Shown piece after piece: positions 31,225 to 42,319 of a DNA stretch of 64,000 nt (positions are counted from its first letter, which is position 1; every line of letters begins with the position of its first letter). The stretch is from Vibrio ouci. GTDB lineage: Bacteria > Pseudomonadota > Gammaproteobacteria > Enterobacterales > Vibrionaceae. The stretch is from the NCBI RefSeq assembly GCF_004551525.1, contig NZ_SATR01000022.1:1-64000 (forward strand). Direction: 5' to 3'. The notes beneath the pieces were generated by a model. It searched no databases. It was not told where the DNA came from and saw only the letters and a list, made by a program, of their open reading frames with translations. A program made the translations under genes and the position numbers.

Positions 31225-31471
31225 ATGGCTAAGGAAAAATATTCATTCACAGAGTTATCACCAGGTGAAAGATCACCGGGATTTGGCCATTTTGTGGATC
31301 AAAGTGTGAGTAAAAATGGGGCTGGATGTGGGGATCCAGCGAATAATGTCGAAAATATTGTGAATAACTTAGATCTTATTCACTGGATCGTCGATCATTT
31401 GCTGGCGATCTTGGTTATCAACAGGTAAAATTGCCAATCTTTTCAGATCAATTACTTCGAGTGGGGGCACC
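31225..31471 (+). promoter_or_regulatory. dnaA promoter/control region with DnaA boxes and GATC sites
   Basis: The 400 bp between the binding-protein gene and dnaA hold no convincing CDS. They contain DnaA-like boxes TGTGAATAA (31359-31367) and TTATCAACA (31415-31423), the latter 49 bp before the start, a weaker TGTGGATCA near 31294, and eight GATC sites. Two inverted repeats are present: GGTGA/TCACC (31264-31277) and GCTGGAT/ATCCAGC (31321-31340). This suggests autoregulation by DnaA and a Dam/SeqA check, as in E. coli. I cannot place the -10/-35 pair with confidence. Confidence 0.65.
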
Positions 31472-32878
31472 GTGTCATCTTCGCTTTGGTTGCAATGTTT
31501 GCAACAGCTTCAAGAAGAGCTACCAGCAACGGAATTCAGCATGTGGGTTCGTCCGTTACAAGCAGAGCTCAATGACAATACGCTCACTTTATTTGCCCCA
31601 AACCGTTTTGTTTTGGACTGGGTTCGCGATAAATACCTAAATAGCATCAATCGTCTACTGCAAGAGTATTGCGGTAATGACGTACCGAGCTTGCGTTTTG
31701 AAGTCGGCAGTCGCCCTGTTGCGGCGCCAAAGCCTGTACCTAAACGTACGCCAGCCGATGTGGCCGCAGAATCTTCAGCGCCAGCGCAGCTACAAGCGCG
31801 CAAACCGGTACATAAAACTTGGGATGATGATGCGCAAGCGATCGCTGACATCAATCACCGCTCGAATGTAAACCCGAAACATAAATTCACTAACTTCGTT
31901 GAAGGTAAGTCAAACCAACTGGGTTTGGCTGCGGCGCGTCAAGTTTCTGATAACCCAGGTTCTGCTTATAACCCGCTGTTCCTATACGGTGGTACAGGCC
32001 TGGGTAAAACGCACCTTCTGCATGCGGTTGGTAATGCCATTGTTGATAATAAACCAAACGCCAAAGTGGTTTACATGCACTCTGAGCGTTTCGTGCAAGA
32101 TATGGTAAAAGCACTGCAAAATAACGCGATTGAAGAGTTTAAGCGTTACTACCGTAGTGTTGATGCGCTGCTTATCGACGATATTCAATTCTTCGCCAAT
32201 AAAGAGCGTTCACAGGAAGAATTCTTCCATACATTCAACGCTTTGCTTGAAGGCAATCAACAGATCATCCTGACTTCGGATCGCTATCCAAAAGAGATCA
32301 GCGGCGTAGAAGATCGTCTTAAATCTCGTTTTGGTTGGGGTCTAACCGTTGCGATCGAGCCTCCTGAGCTTGAAACTCGCGTCGCGATCTTGATGAAAAA
32401 AGCCGAAGACCACCAAATCCACCTTGCGGATGAAGTGGCGTTCTTTATTGCTAAGCGTCTACGCTCTAATGTTCGTGAGCTAGAAGGCGCATTAAACCGC
32501 GTTATTGCCAATGCCAACTTTACCGGTCGTCCGATTACTATCGATTTCGTGCGTGAAGCGCTGCGTGATTTGCTGGCGCTACAAGAGAAGTTGGTCACTA
32601 TCGACAATATCCAGAAGACAGTGGCGGAATACTACAAGATTAAAGTTGCTGATCTGCTGTCTAAACGTCGTTCACGTTCAGTTGCTCGCCCGCGTCAGCT
32701 AGCGATGGCATTGGCGAAAGAGCTTACCAACCACAGCTTACCTGAAATCGGTGATGCATTCGGTGGTCGTGACCATACGACGGTTTTGCATGCCTGCCGT
32801 AAGATTGAACAGCTGCGTGAAGAGAGCCACGATATTAAAGAAGATTACTCGAATCTGATTCGTACACTTTCTTCTTAA
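31472..32878 (+). CDS. dnaA: Chromosomal replication initiator DnaA
   Basis: DnaA (468 residues) binds the oriC boxes, forms an ATP-bound filament and melts the unwinding element. Domain I (about 1-80) begins [18 protein letters not shown]; a variable linker (about 80-130) follows. The AAA+ domain has Walker A GGTGLGKT (173-180) and Walker [10 protein letters not shown] (about 232-240). Domain IV carries the DNA-binding signature [15 protein letters not shown] near 430-445. The start is GTG, shared with V. cholerae DnaA, and GGGGG lies upstream. It heads dnaA-dnaN-recF-gyrB. Confidence 0.98.
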   Translation: MSSSLWLQCLQQLQEELPATEFSMWVRPLQAELNDNTLTLFAPNRFVLDWVRDKYLNSINRLLQEYCGNDVPSLRFEVGSRPVAAPKPVPKRTPADVAAESSAPAQLQARKPVHKTWDDDAQAIADINHRSNVNPKHKFTNFVEGKSNQLGLAAARQVSDNPGSAYNPLFLYGGTGLGKTHLLHAVGNAIVDNKPNAKVVYMHSERFVQDMVKALQNNAIEEFKRYYRSVDALLIDDIQFFANKERSQEEFFHTFNALLEGNQQIILTSDRYPKEISGVEDRLKSRFGWGLTVAIEPPELETRVAILMKKAEDHQIHLADEVAFFIAKRLRSNVRELEGALNRVIANANFTGRPITIDFVREALRDLLALQEKLVTIDNIQKTVAEYYKIKVADLLSKRRSRSVARPRQLAMALAKELTNHSLPEIGDAFGGRDHTTVLHACRKIEQLREESHDIKEDYSNLIRTLSS

Positions 32879-32949
32879 TTCGCACTATTTCTTGATTCAC
32901 AGTATTCTAAGCATCGAGCAACAATAACGAATTCGGATAAGAGCATCCT

Positions 32950-34050
32950 ATGAAATTTTCCATTGAGCGTAGCCACCTGCTTAAACCACTTCAACAAGTG
33001 TCAGGTGCACTAGGTGGTCGTCCTACTTTGCCAATTCTAGGCAACCTATTACTCAAAGTAGAAGACAACGTGCTATCGATGACGGCAACAGACTTAGAAG
33101 TTGAGCTGATTAGTCGTGTCACTTTGGAAGGCGAATTTGAAGCCGGCAGTATTACTGTCCCTTCACGTAAGTTCCTCGATATTTGTCGTGGCTTACCTGA
33201 CGACTCAGTGATCACTTTCGTCTTGGAAGGTGATCGCGTGCAAGTTCGTTCTGGCCGCAGTCGTTTCTCTCTATCTACATTGCCTGCTAATGACTTTCCA
33301 AATATTGAAGATTGGCAGAGTGAAGTTGAAGTCTCGTTGACTCAAGCTGAGCTGCGTGGCTTAGTGGAAAAAACCCAATTTTCGATGGCAAACCAAGATG
33401 TGCGTTACTACCTCAACGGTATGCTGTTTGAAATCGGAGGTACGACATTGCGTAGTGTAGCGACTGATGGTCACCGTATGGCGGTATCTCAAACTCAGCT
33501 AGGTGCGGACTTTGCACAAAAGCAAATCATCGTGCCGCGTAAAGGTGTGCTTGAGCTGGTTAAGCTACTTGATGCGCCAGAGCAGCCAGTTGTACTGCAG
33601 ATTGGTAGTTCAAACGTACGAGCTGAAGTAAATAACTATGTGTTTACCTCTAAGCTGGTCGATGGTCGTTTCCCTGACTACCGCCGCGTAATGCCACAAA
33701 GCACCAGTAAAACGCTAGAAGCGGGCTGTGATGAACTGCGCCAAGCTTTCTCGCGTGCCGCAATTCTGTCCAACGAGAAGTTCCGTGGTGTACGCGTGAA
33801 CCTAGCGGATACTGAAATGCGTATTACCGCCAATAACCCAGAGCAAGAAGAAGCGGAAGAGATGCTTGACGTCAGCTTTGAAGGTGAGCCAATTGAGATT
33901 GGTTTCAACGTCAGCTACGTATTGGATGTGCTCAATACATTGCGCTGTGAAACGGTTCGAATATCCATGTCTGATGCCAACGCCAGTGCACTGATTGAGA
34001 ATGCCGCCGACGACAGCGCCATGTACGTGGTAATGCCGATTCGACTCTAG
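32950..34050 (+). CDS. dnaN: DNA polymerase III beta sliding clamp
   Basis: DnaN (366 residues) is the ring-shaped processivity clamp for DNA polymerase III and a docking platform for repair proteins. It has three similar domains of about 120 residues. The N-terminus [35 protein letters not shown] is diagnostic in its [10 protein letters not shown] part (23-32), and the protein ends MYVVMPIRL, the conserved last strand (MPMRL type). It lies 71 bp after dnaA and 1 bp before recF. Confidence 0.98.
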   Translation: MKFSIERSHLLKPLQQVSGALGGRPTLPILGNLLLKVEDNVLSMTATDLEVELISRVTLEGEFEAGSITVPSRKFLDICRGLPDDSVITFVLEGDRVQVRSGRSRFSLSTLPANDFPNIEDWQSEVEVSLTQAELRGLVEKTQFSMANQDVRYYLNGMLFEIGGTTLRSVATDGHRMAVSQTQLGADFAQKQIIVPRKGVLELVKLLDAPEQPVVLQIGSSNVRAEVNNYVFTSKLVDGRFPDYRRVMPQSTSKTLEAGCDELRQAFSRAAILSNEKFRGVRVNLADTEMRITANNPEQEEAEEMLDVSFEGEPIEIGFNVSYVLDVLNTLRCETVRISMSDANASALIENAADDSAMYVVMPIRL

Positions 34051-34051
34051 C

Positions 34052-35134
34052 ATGCCGCTTTCTCGCCTCATCATAAAACAATTTAGAAACATTGAAGCCT
34101 GTGACATTAACCTGTCAGCAGGCTTTAACTTTCTTATTGGGCCGAATGGCAGTGGCAAAACCAGTGTCTTAGAAGCCATCTATCTGCTTGGTCATGGTCG
34201 CTCGTTTAAAAGCTCATTGACTGGAAGAGTGATTCAAAATGAGTGTAATGAACTGTTTGTTCACGGTCGTTTTTTGAACTCGGATCAATTTGAGCTACCA
34301 ATTGGCATTAATAAGCAGCGTGACGGCTCAACAGAGGTTAAAATAGGCGGTCAATCTGGACAAAAGTTGGCACAACTGGCTCAAGTCTTACCTTTGCAGT
34401 TGATTCATCCGGAAGGGTTTGATCTACTAACGGACGGGCCGAAACATCGCCGTGCATTTATCGACTGGGGTGTGTTTCATACTGAGTCTGCTTTTTATGA
34501 TGCGTGGGGGCGATTTAAACGTCTCAACAAGCAACGTAATGCTTTGTTGAAAACCGCCACCAGCTATCGAGAGCTCAGCTACTGGGATCAGGAGATGGCA
34601 AGATTGGCTGAAAACATCAGTCAGTGGCGAGCGACTTACATTGAGCAGATGAAAGTCAAAGCGGAGCAGATCTGCCAAGAGTTTTTGCCAGAATTTGATA
34701 TCCAATTAAAGTATTATCGTGGTTGGGATAAAGAGACCCCATATCAAGAAATACTAGAAAAGAATTTTGAGCGTGATCAGGCGCTTGGTTACACCTTTAG
34801 TGGGCCAAATAAAGCCGATTTACGCATAAAAGTGAATGGCACTCCCGTAGAGGACGTGTTGTCACGAGGCCAGTTAAAGCTGATGGTGTGTGCGCTGCGG
34901 GTTGCGCAGGGGCAACACCTGACTGAAATGACTGGCAAGCAATGTATCTACTTAATTGATGACTTTGCATCTGAATTAGATAGCCAACGTCGCAAGCGTC
35001 TTGCTGACTGCTTGAAAGAGACGGGGGCTCAAGTTTTTGTAAGTTCTATTACTGACAGTCAGATTGCAGATATGCGAGATGAAAATGGCAGGATGTTCCA
35101 TGTGGAACATGGCACAATAGAGCAAAATATATAG
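34052..35134 (+). CDS. recF: DNA replication and repair protein RecF
   Basis: RecF (360 residues) is an SMC-like ATPase that loads RecA at gaps with RecO and RecR. The Walker A motif GPNGSGKTS is at 30-38. The ABC-type signature is LSRGQLKLM (about 270-278) and Walker B is [13 protein letters not shown] (about 299-311). It begins 1 bp after the dnaN stop, so the two are translationally coupled. Confidence 0.96.
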   Translation: MPLSRLIIKQFRNIEACDINLSAGFNFLIGPNGSGKTSVLEAIYLLGHGRSFKSSLTGRVIQNECNELFVHGRFLNSDQFELPIGINKQRDGSTEVKIGGQSGQKLAQLAQVLPLQLIHPEGFDLLTDGPKHRRAFIDWGVFHTESAFYDAWGRFKRLNKQRNALLKTATSYRELSYWDQEMARLAENISQWRATYIEQMKVKAEQICQEFLPEFDIQLKYYRGWDKETPYQEILEKNFERDQALGYTFSGPNKADLRIKVNGTPVEDVLSRGQLKLMVCALRVAQGQHLTEMTGKQCIYLIDDFASELDSQRRKRLADCLKETGAQVFVSSITDSQIADMRDENGRMFHVEHGTIEQNI

Positions 35135-35144
35135 CGGAAGATAA

Positions 35145-37565
<2,421 letters not shown>

Positions 37566-37600
37566 CGTTCCTCGTTACTAGCAGTGAGTCTCTAGAATAA

Positions 37601-37628
37601 GCGCAGATCGAAAGATTTGCGCTTTTTT
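37601..37628 (+). terminator. Terminator of the dnaA-gyrB operon
   Basis: GCGCAGATC and GATTTGCGC form a 9-bp stem (one GU pair) with a GAAA tetraloop, followed by six T residues, 36 bp after gyrB. Confidence 0.9.
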
Positions 37629-37664
37629 ATTGGAGGGTAATTAAAACAACCAGTTAGTATTAAT

Positions 37665-37687
37665 CTAGCCACTAGCCACTAGCCACT
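37665..37687. repeat. Short tandem repeat (TAGCCAC x3)
   Basis: CTAGCCAC-TAGCCAC-TAGCCACT gives three exact 7-bp units between gyrB and ibpA. I see no gene or promoter in it. The rest of 37629-37857 looks featureless. Confidence 0.8.
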
Positions 37688-37857
37688 CGAAACTAGCAAC
37701 TTTTTTACTTTTATCCCTTGAAACTGATTTTCCCCAACCACATATCTATTGTTGAAGAGGAAAGCTGTCTTGCTCATAAGAGAAGAAACAGAACCTCTGG
37801 ACTCGCTGACAAGGCATTGCTCAAGAGAGGATGACCTTTGAGGCACACAATTTAAAA

Positions 37858-37884
37858 CTTGATTCGTTGCTATGTCCCCGCGCT
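37858..37884 (+). promoter_or_regulatory. Possible sigma32 promoter of ibpA
   Basis: CTTGATT (37858-37864) and CCCCGCGCT (37876-37884) are separated by 11 bp. They resemble the heat-shock consensus CTTGAA / CCCCAT-T, with mismatches in the -10. The predicted start gives a leader of about 110 nt, which fits a thermometer-controlled gene. Confidence 0.45.
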
Positions 37885-37920
37885 TAGACCTAACAGAGGT
37901 AGCCAGAGGAATAGTGAATG

Positions 37921-38004
37921 AGTCCCTTAGTCGGCAACGATCTATACAAGGTAGATCCGCGCAAACTCACGACTAAGACTATTGCTTACTAAAAGGATAG
38001 CATT
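37921..38004 (+). promoter_or_regulatory. ROSE-like RNA thermometer in the ibpA leader
   Basis: The leader folds on paper into nested hairpins. A long stem pairs CTTAGTCG (37926-37933) with CGACTAAG (37970-37977) and encloses a GATCTA/TAGATC stem (37939-37957). A short final hairpin pairs TTGCT (37982-37986) with AGGA (37994-37997), the ribosome-binding site. The TTGCT/AGGA pairing with an unpaired G is the core of ROSE elements, which melt with heat to start translation of small heat-shock proteins. The match is by eye; thermal behaviour is inferred. Confidence 0.75.
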
Positions 38005-38439
38005 ATGAGAACTGTAGATTTCACTCCACTTTACCGCAACGCAATTGGCTTCGATCGTCTATTCAGCATGATGGAAGCAAACACCTCGAAGAACACTTCT
38101 GGCGGTTACCCTCCGTACAACATCGAGCAAAAAGATGAGAACAACTACCGTATTACCATGGCAGTTGCCGGCTTTGCTGAAGACCAACTCGATCTGACTC
38201 AAAAAGAAAATATGTTGATCGTGAAGGGTGAGCGTAAAACAGAAGCTGAAAAGACCTACGTATACCAAGGTATCGCAGAGCGTGATTTCGAACGTAAATT
38301 CCAGCTAGCTGACTACGTAAAAGTCGTAGGTGCAAGCATGGAAAACGGTCTACTACACATTGACCTAGAGCGTGAAATCCCAGAAGCGATGCAGCCACGC
38401 AAGATTGCGATTAATGGCAAGAATTTGATTGAGGGCTAA
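38005..38439 (+). CDS. ibpA: Small heat shock protein IbpA (Hsp20 family)
   Basis: This 144-residue protein of the alpha-crystallin family holds unfolding proteins in the cytoplasm for later refolding by DnaK/ClpB. The N-terminus [20 protein letters not shown] is nearly identical to the IbpA/IbpB type. The alpha-crystallin domain spans about 36-125 (PPYNIEQ to [11 protein letters not shown]), and the C-terminal RKIAI holds the IxI motif. Only one ibp gene is seen here. Control is by a thermometer in its leader. Confidence 0.95.
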   Translation: MRTVDFTPLYRNAIGFDRLFSMMEANTSKNTSGGYPPYNIEQKDENNYRITMAVAGFAEDQLDLTQKENMLIVKGERKTEAEKTYVYQGIAERDFERKFQLADYVKVVGASMENGLLHIDLEREIPEAMQPRKIAINGKNLIEG

Positions 38440-38485
38440 ATGCCATCAGCTTTAACTAGCTGAGTATATTCGGGAAGAAGAGTGA

Positions 38486-38524
38486 AAGAGCACCCTTACC
38501 TTGAAAAAGGCGGTGCTCTTTTTT
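38486..38524 (+). terminator. Terminator of ibpA
   Basis: AAGAGCACC and GGTGCTCTT pair with a long loop and run into TTTTATT. It lies between convergent ibpA and avtA and may act on both. Confidence 0.8.
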
Positions 38525-38580
38525 ATTGGATTATTTATAGTGTCATTCCATAGAGGGAGGAACGACCGAGTAGGGAATCT

Positions 38581-39834
38581 CTACTTACTTTCGTTGTAAG
38601 CTTTCTCAACTTCTTCAGCGATGATCTTAATGCCTTTTTGCATCATCTCATCATCTTGAACGTAGTTCATACGTAGACATTGGTGAGCATGATCCCAATC
38701 GTCTTCTTGGCCAATAAAGAAATATTCACCAGGTACAATTAATACCACGCGTGCTTTCAAGCGAGCATACAGTTCCATGGTTGTGATTGGCAGTTCGTCA
38801 AACCAGAGCCATAAGAAAATCGCCCCTTCCGGCTTATGGATACGGAAGCGAGGGTCTGAAATGGCATCTTGCAGCAATTCGACCGCGCGTAATGATTTCT
38901 GCTTATAGAACGGCTTGATCACATCAGAGCTCAGCTTTAATAGATCGCCTTTACCGATAATATGATTGGCTAGAGCTGGACCAAGGCTACCCGGGGCTAA
39001 GCTGATAATACCGTTCATATTGGTCATAGCTTGAGTCACTTCTTCGCTAGCAATCACGATACCGCAGCGCACGCCTGGCAGACCAAGTTTAGATAAGCTC
39101 ATGCATAGAATCGTGTTCTCATTCCAAAACGGCTGCACATCTTCAAAGATAATATTTGGGAATGGCAGGCCGTAGGCATTATCAATGATCAGCGGAATAT
39201 TGTTTTCACGTGCCAGCTTATCCAACTTATGGATCTCTTCGTCCGTCAGCACGTTACCGGTTGGGTTGGTTGGGCGAGAGGCACAAATCGCGGCAACCGA
39301 GTCATCGACTTTAAGCTGTTCAAAATCAACGTGGTATTTAAACAGGCCGTTATCAAGTAGTTCGATTTCTGGGTGGTAGGAAACGAAGATATCTTCATCA
39401 ATTCCAGCATCGCCGTAGCCAATATATTCAGGGGCGAGTGGCAGTAGAATCTTTTTTTGTGAGCCATCTGGTTGTTGACCAGCAAGCAGGTTAAATAGGT
39501 AGAAAAATCCACTCTGGCTGCCGTTGGTTAAGCTGATGTTCTTTTCTGAAATATCCCAGCCATAGGTATCTTTCAACAGCTTGGCGAGTGCTTTTACAAA
39601 GGCATCTTTGCCTTGCGGTCCATCATAGTTGGCCATCGCGGAGACGAGCTCTCCACTGGCGAGCATATCCTCACTGGCTTGGCGAAAGTAGTCGAGCATG
39701 GCTGGAATGGCGGCTGGATTGCCTCCGCCGAGCATGATGGCACCAGGAGTGCGTAGACCATCATTTAAATCATCCATTAGTTGGGTGATGCCTGAATACT
39801 GATTAAATTTTTCACCAAATTTTGAGAACTGCAT
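38581..39834 (-). CDS. avtA: Valine-pyruvate aminotransferase AvtA
   Basis: AvtA (417 residues) is a PLP-dependent fold-type I aminotransferase exchanging the amino group between valine or alanine and the matching keto acid. The N-terminal MQFSKFGEKFNQYSGITQLM is typical of AvtA. NPTGNVLTDEE (about 189-199) and the PLP lysine in SLSKLGLPGVRCG (about 246) are visible. It stands alone, convergent with ibpA. The ilv operon lies 15 kb away, so it is not part of that unit. Confidence 0.93.
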   Translation of the reverse strand: MQFSKFGEKFNQYSGITQLMDDLNDGLRTPGAIMLGGGNPAAIPAMLDYFRQASEDMLASGELVSAMANYDGPQGKDAFVKALAKLLKDTYGWDISEKNISLTNGSQSGFFYLFNLLAGQQPDGSQKKILLPLAPEYIGYGDAGIDEDIFVSYHPEIELLDNGLFKYHVDFEQLKVDDSVAAICASRPTNPTGNVLTDEEIHKLDKLARENNIPLIIDNAYGLPFPNIIFEDVQPFWNENTILCMSLSKLGLPGVRCGIVIASEEVTQAMTNMNGIISLAPGSLGPALANHIIGKGDLLKLSSDVIKPFYKQKSLRAVELLQDAISDPRFRIHKPEGAIFLWLWFDELPITTMELYARLKARVVLIVPGEYFFIGQEDDWDHAHQCLRMNYVQDDEMMQKGIKIIAEEVEKAYNESK

Positions 39835-39970
39835 TACTTGTTGTACCTAATTCATTATTGTCATTGCTTTATGTATAGAACAGTCAGTGCGTTGCTGACC
39901 AATAGAGTAATCCCTGAACATACCTTAATGTGCAAATAGAGCAAAGCGAGAATTAGTATTGAGTGAAAAA

Positions 39971-39994
39971 AAGCCAACATCGTGATGTTGGCTT
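39971..39994 (-). terminator. Terminator of the alpha-amylase gene
   Basis: AAGCCAACAT and ATGTTGGCTT form a perfect stem with a CGTG loop, followed by TTTTTCA on the minus strand, 34 bp after the amylase stop. Confidence 0.85.
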
Positions 39995-40027
39995 AGTGAA
40001 AAAACGGGCTAATACCGATCTGCGTAC

Positions 40028-42115
40028 TTATTGCGAGCCTGTGTAAACCACGAGCACCTTGTCATCTTGATAGCGGCGCTCGAAGGCGTAGTAACCTTGT
40101 TGGTGGCGGGTAATGTGTTCGCCCTGAGCGACAGCAGGATGGCGTTGTCTAAATTGTCCAAGCTTTTGCCAGTGTTCGAGCAGTTGCTGGCGCTCACCGG
40201 TTATCTGATTCCATGGCATATCTGAACGCGTCCCTTGATGAGGATCTGAACCGGTCGGGCCAAAGTCACGTGCGATCTCATCGCCGTAATAAATCTGAAT
40301 TGCGCCGGGTGCCAGCATTAATGCGTTGGCAGCGCGAACTTGCTGTTCAATGGTTTTGGCTCGGCTACCCCAAAACAGAGAGGTATCGTGAGATGACAAG
40401 TAGCTTAAGACGTTAAAGCTACTGTCTTGATTGATTCGCTCTGCATAGCGCTGGTAATCACGGTCGAGGTCAGCAAAGCAGCTTAGTGCTTTCGGTGCGA
40501 CATCGCCTTGGAATTCAAAGTTGATGATCGAATCAAAGCCGTGGTCGAAATAGGGGCTCTTAACCACACTATGCGCCCACACTTCACCTGTCATCCAGAA
40601 TGGTAAATCATCGAGCGCTTTGTCTGGATTGTTTTGCTTCCACTCCGCGAGCGCTGCTGTCGATTCGAGTTTTAGCTGTTGCCAAGTTTCAAACTCGACA
40701 TGCTTGGCGGTATCGACTCTAAAGCCATCAATGCCATATTCTCTAACCCAATCAGATAGCCAGGTAATTAAGTGCTGTTGGGGTGTTTGGCTGACATCCT
40801 GTGCGTTAGTCGATTTATTGCGATAGAAATTGGGCAATCCAGTAGCTTGCCCAGACTCTGTTTTGATATCCGGTAAATGTGCCAATGACATGGTGCGGTC
40901 GTTATAGCCGGGCTGGTCATAATCTCCAATATCGGTGCGAATCCAATCTTTGCCCCACCATTTTTGCCACGCCTCACCATCACGGTAGTTAATATAGTCA
41001 TTAAAGCTGTGCCAGTTTTGACCTTGCTTTGGTGTCCAGTCCGTCCACTGTTCACCGAGAATATCTAGCGCTTCTTGATCATCTAAATACAACTGGCCAA
41101 AATTGAACGCCTGCATATCGGCTAATGTTGCATAACCCGTATGGTTGAGCACCACATCCCAGATAATACGAATCCCTTTTCTGTGTGCAGTATCGATTAA
41201 GGTTTTAAGCTCTTGTTCAGTGCCCATATTGGAATCAAGTTTAGTCCAATCTTGGTGGTAATAACCGTGGTAACCATAGTGTTTGAAATCACCATTGCTA
41301 CCGCCGCCTACCCAGCCATGAATTTGCTCTAATGGAGAGGTGATCCACAGTGCATTCACACCTAACTCTTCAAGATAATCTAACTTTTCGGTTAACCCAG
41401 CCAGATCGCCGCCATGGAAGGTGGCGATCTCTTTATCGCCATCATTGCTGCGGCCATAACTATGGTCATTGTTTGGATTGCCGTTGTAAAAGCGGTCCGT
41501 CATAACAAAATAGACCGTCGCATTATCCCAACTAAACGCTGTAGATTCTGGCGATTCCACTTGCTCTAGTAACATCACGCCTTGGCTCATTACACCCGCT
41601 TTTAAGCTTACTTTGCCGTTGTTGACGATAGCTTGTTGACCGGTTAAGGCATCGCGAATGGTGCTGCCATTAGCGAAGGTCGAGGATACATCAATGCTAG
41701 TGGGTTGATCACTCGCAACAGGACATTGATAACGAGCAATCGCGTCCGCTTTAGGTTTCACTTTAACGGTAAGCTGGTTGGAGTCTCGGTTGAGAATAAA
41801 CTGGTAGGTATTGGCACGGAATACTCGCATCGGGATCGCGGCAGAATCAGCACAGTTATCAAGCGTAAGTGCTTTATTGAACTTGATGCGCGCGGCATCT
41901 TGCAGTGCGTAGCGACTGCCACAACTTTGCTGGTGGTCTGCGATAGAGAGTGAGTAACTGCCTTTGGTCAGTGTTTGCTCAGCAATAAGTAGGCCGTCAC
42001 CTTGCTGCTCAAACGTGGCCTGCGAATCTCCAATAGTTAGGGTCAGAGCATTATTGGGTGTTTGGGTGCAAGCGGCTAAAAGAGATGCTGATAGGGCTAA
42101 AATAGACTTTTTCAT
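40028..42115 (-). CDS. malS: Lipoprotein alpha-amylase (glycoside hydrolase family 13, MalS-like)
   Basis: This 695-residue enzyme likely cleaves internal alpha-1,4 bonds of maltodextrins outside the inner membrane. The N-terminus is a lipoprotein signal with lipobox LAAC and lipidated Cys16; the +2 residue is Thr, so the outer membrane is the expected site, unlike soluble periplasmic MalS of E. coli. An N-terminal beta-rich region (about 20-190) precedes the (beta/alpha)8 barrel. The three GH13 acids are Asp469 in GFRVDTAKHV, Glu about 510 in MTGEVW, and Asp about 576 in SSHDTS. No other maltose genes are nearby. The symbol is by resemblance to MalS. Confidence 0.82.
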   Translation of the reverse strand: MKKSILALSASLLAACTQTPNNALTLTIGDSQATFEQQGDGLLIAEQTLTKGSYSLSIADHQQSCGSRYALQDAARIKFNKALTLDNCADSAAIPMRVFRANTYQFILNRDSNQLTVKVKPKADAIARYQCPVASDQPTSIDVSSTFANGSTIRDALTGQQAIVNNGKVSLKAGVMSQGVMLLEQVESPESTAFSWDNATVYFVMTDRFYNGNPNNDHSYGRSNDGDKEIATFHGGDLAGLTEKLDYLEELGVNALWITSPLEQIHGWVGGGSNGDFKHYGYHGYYHQDWTKLDSNMGTEQELKTLIDTAHRKGIRIIWDVVLNHTGYATLADMQAFNFGQLYLDDQEALDILGEQWTDWTPKQGQNWHSFNDYINYRDGEAWQKWWGKDWIRTDIGDYDQPGYNDRTMSLAHLPDIKTESGQATGLPNFYRNKSTNAQDVSQTPQQHLITWLSDWVREYGIDGFRVDTAKHVEFETWQQLKLESTAALAEWKQNNPDKALDDLPFWMTGEVWAHSVVKSPYFDHGFDSIINFEFQGDVAPKALSCFADLDRDYQRYAERINQDSSFNVLSYLSSHDTSLFWGSRAKTIEQQVRAANALMLAPGAIQIYYGDEIARDFGPTGSDPHQGTRSDMPWNQITGERQQLLEHWQKLGQFRQRHPAVAQGEHITRHQQGYYAFERRYQDDKVLVVYTGSQ

Positions 42116-42270
42116 AGAATCTTTCCCGAATATTTACGCTGTTTATAACAAAACAGTGCCACTACAATCCGAGTGATGATCCTACTGGTGGGCGAATTTA
42201 TCCCTACACAATTTTATAGAGTTCACAAAACGCATTTTTAGCCTTAATCGCCAATAAAAAGTCGCTAATA

Positions 42271-42299
42271 AAAAAGGGAAGCTCAATGCTTCCCTTTTT
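42271..42299 (-). terminator. Terminator of glyQS
   Basis: AAAAAGGGAAGC and GCTTCCCTTTTT form a 12-bp stem with a 5-nt loop, ending in T residues on the minus strand. Confidence 0.9.
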
Positions 42300-42319
42300 C
42301 TAATACCTTACAACGGTGA

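Noticed and set aside
31225-31428. 67-codon open frame in the dnaA upstream region
   Set aside because: It overlaps DnaA-like boxes, GATC sites and dyads of the dnaA control region, and has no recognisable family. A short hypothetical here cannot be ruled out, but the region reads better as regulatory DNA.
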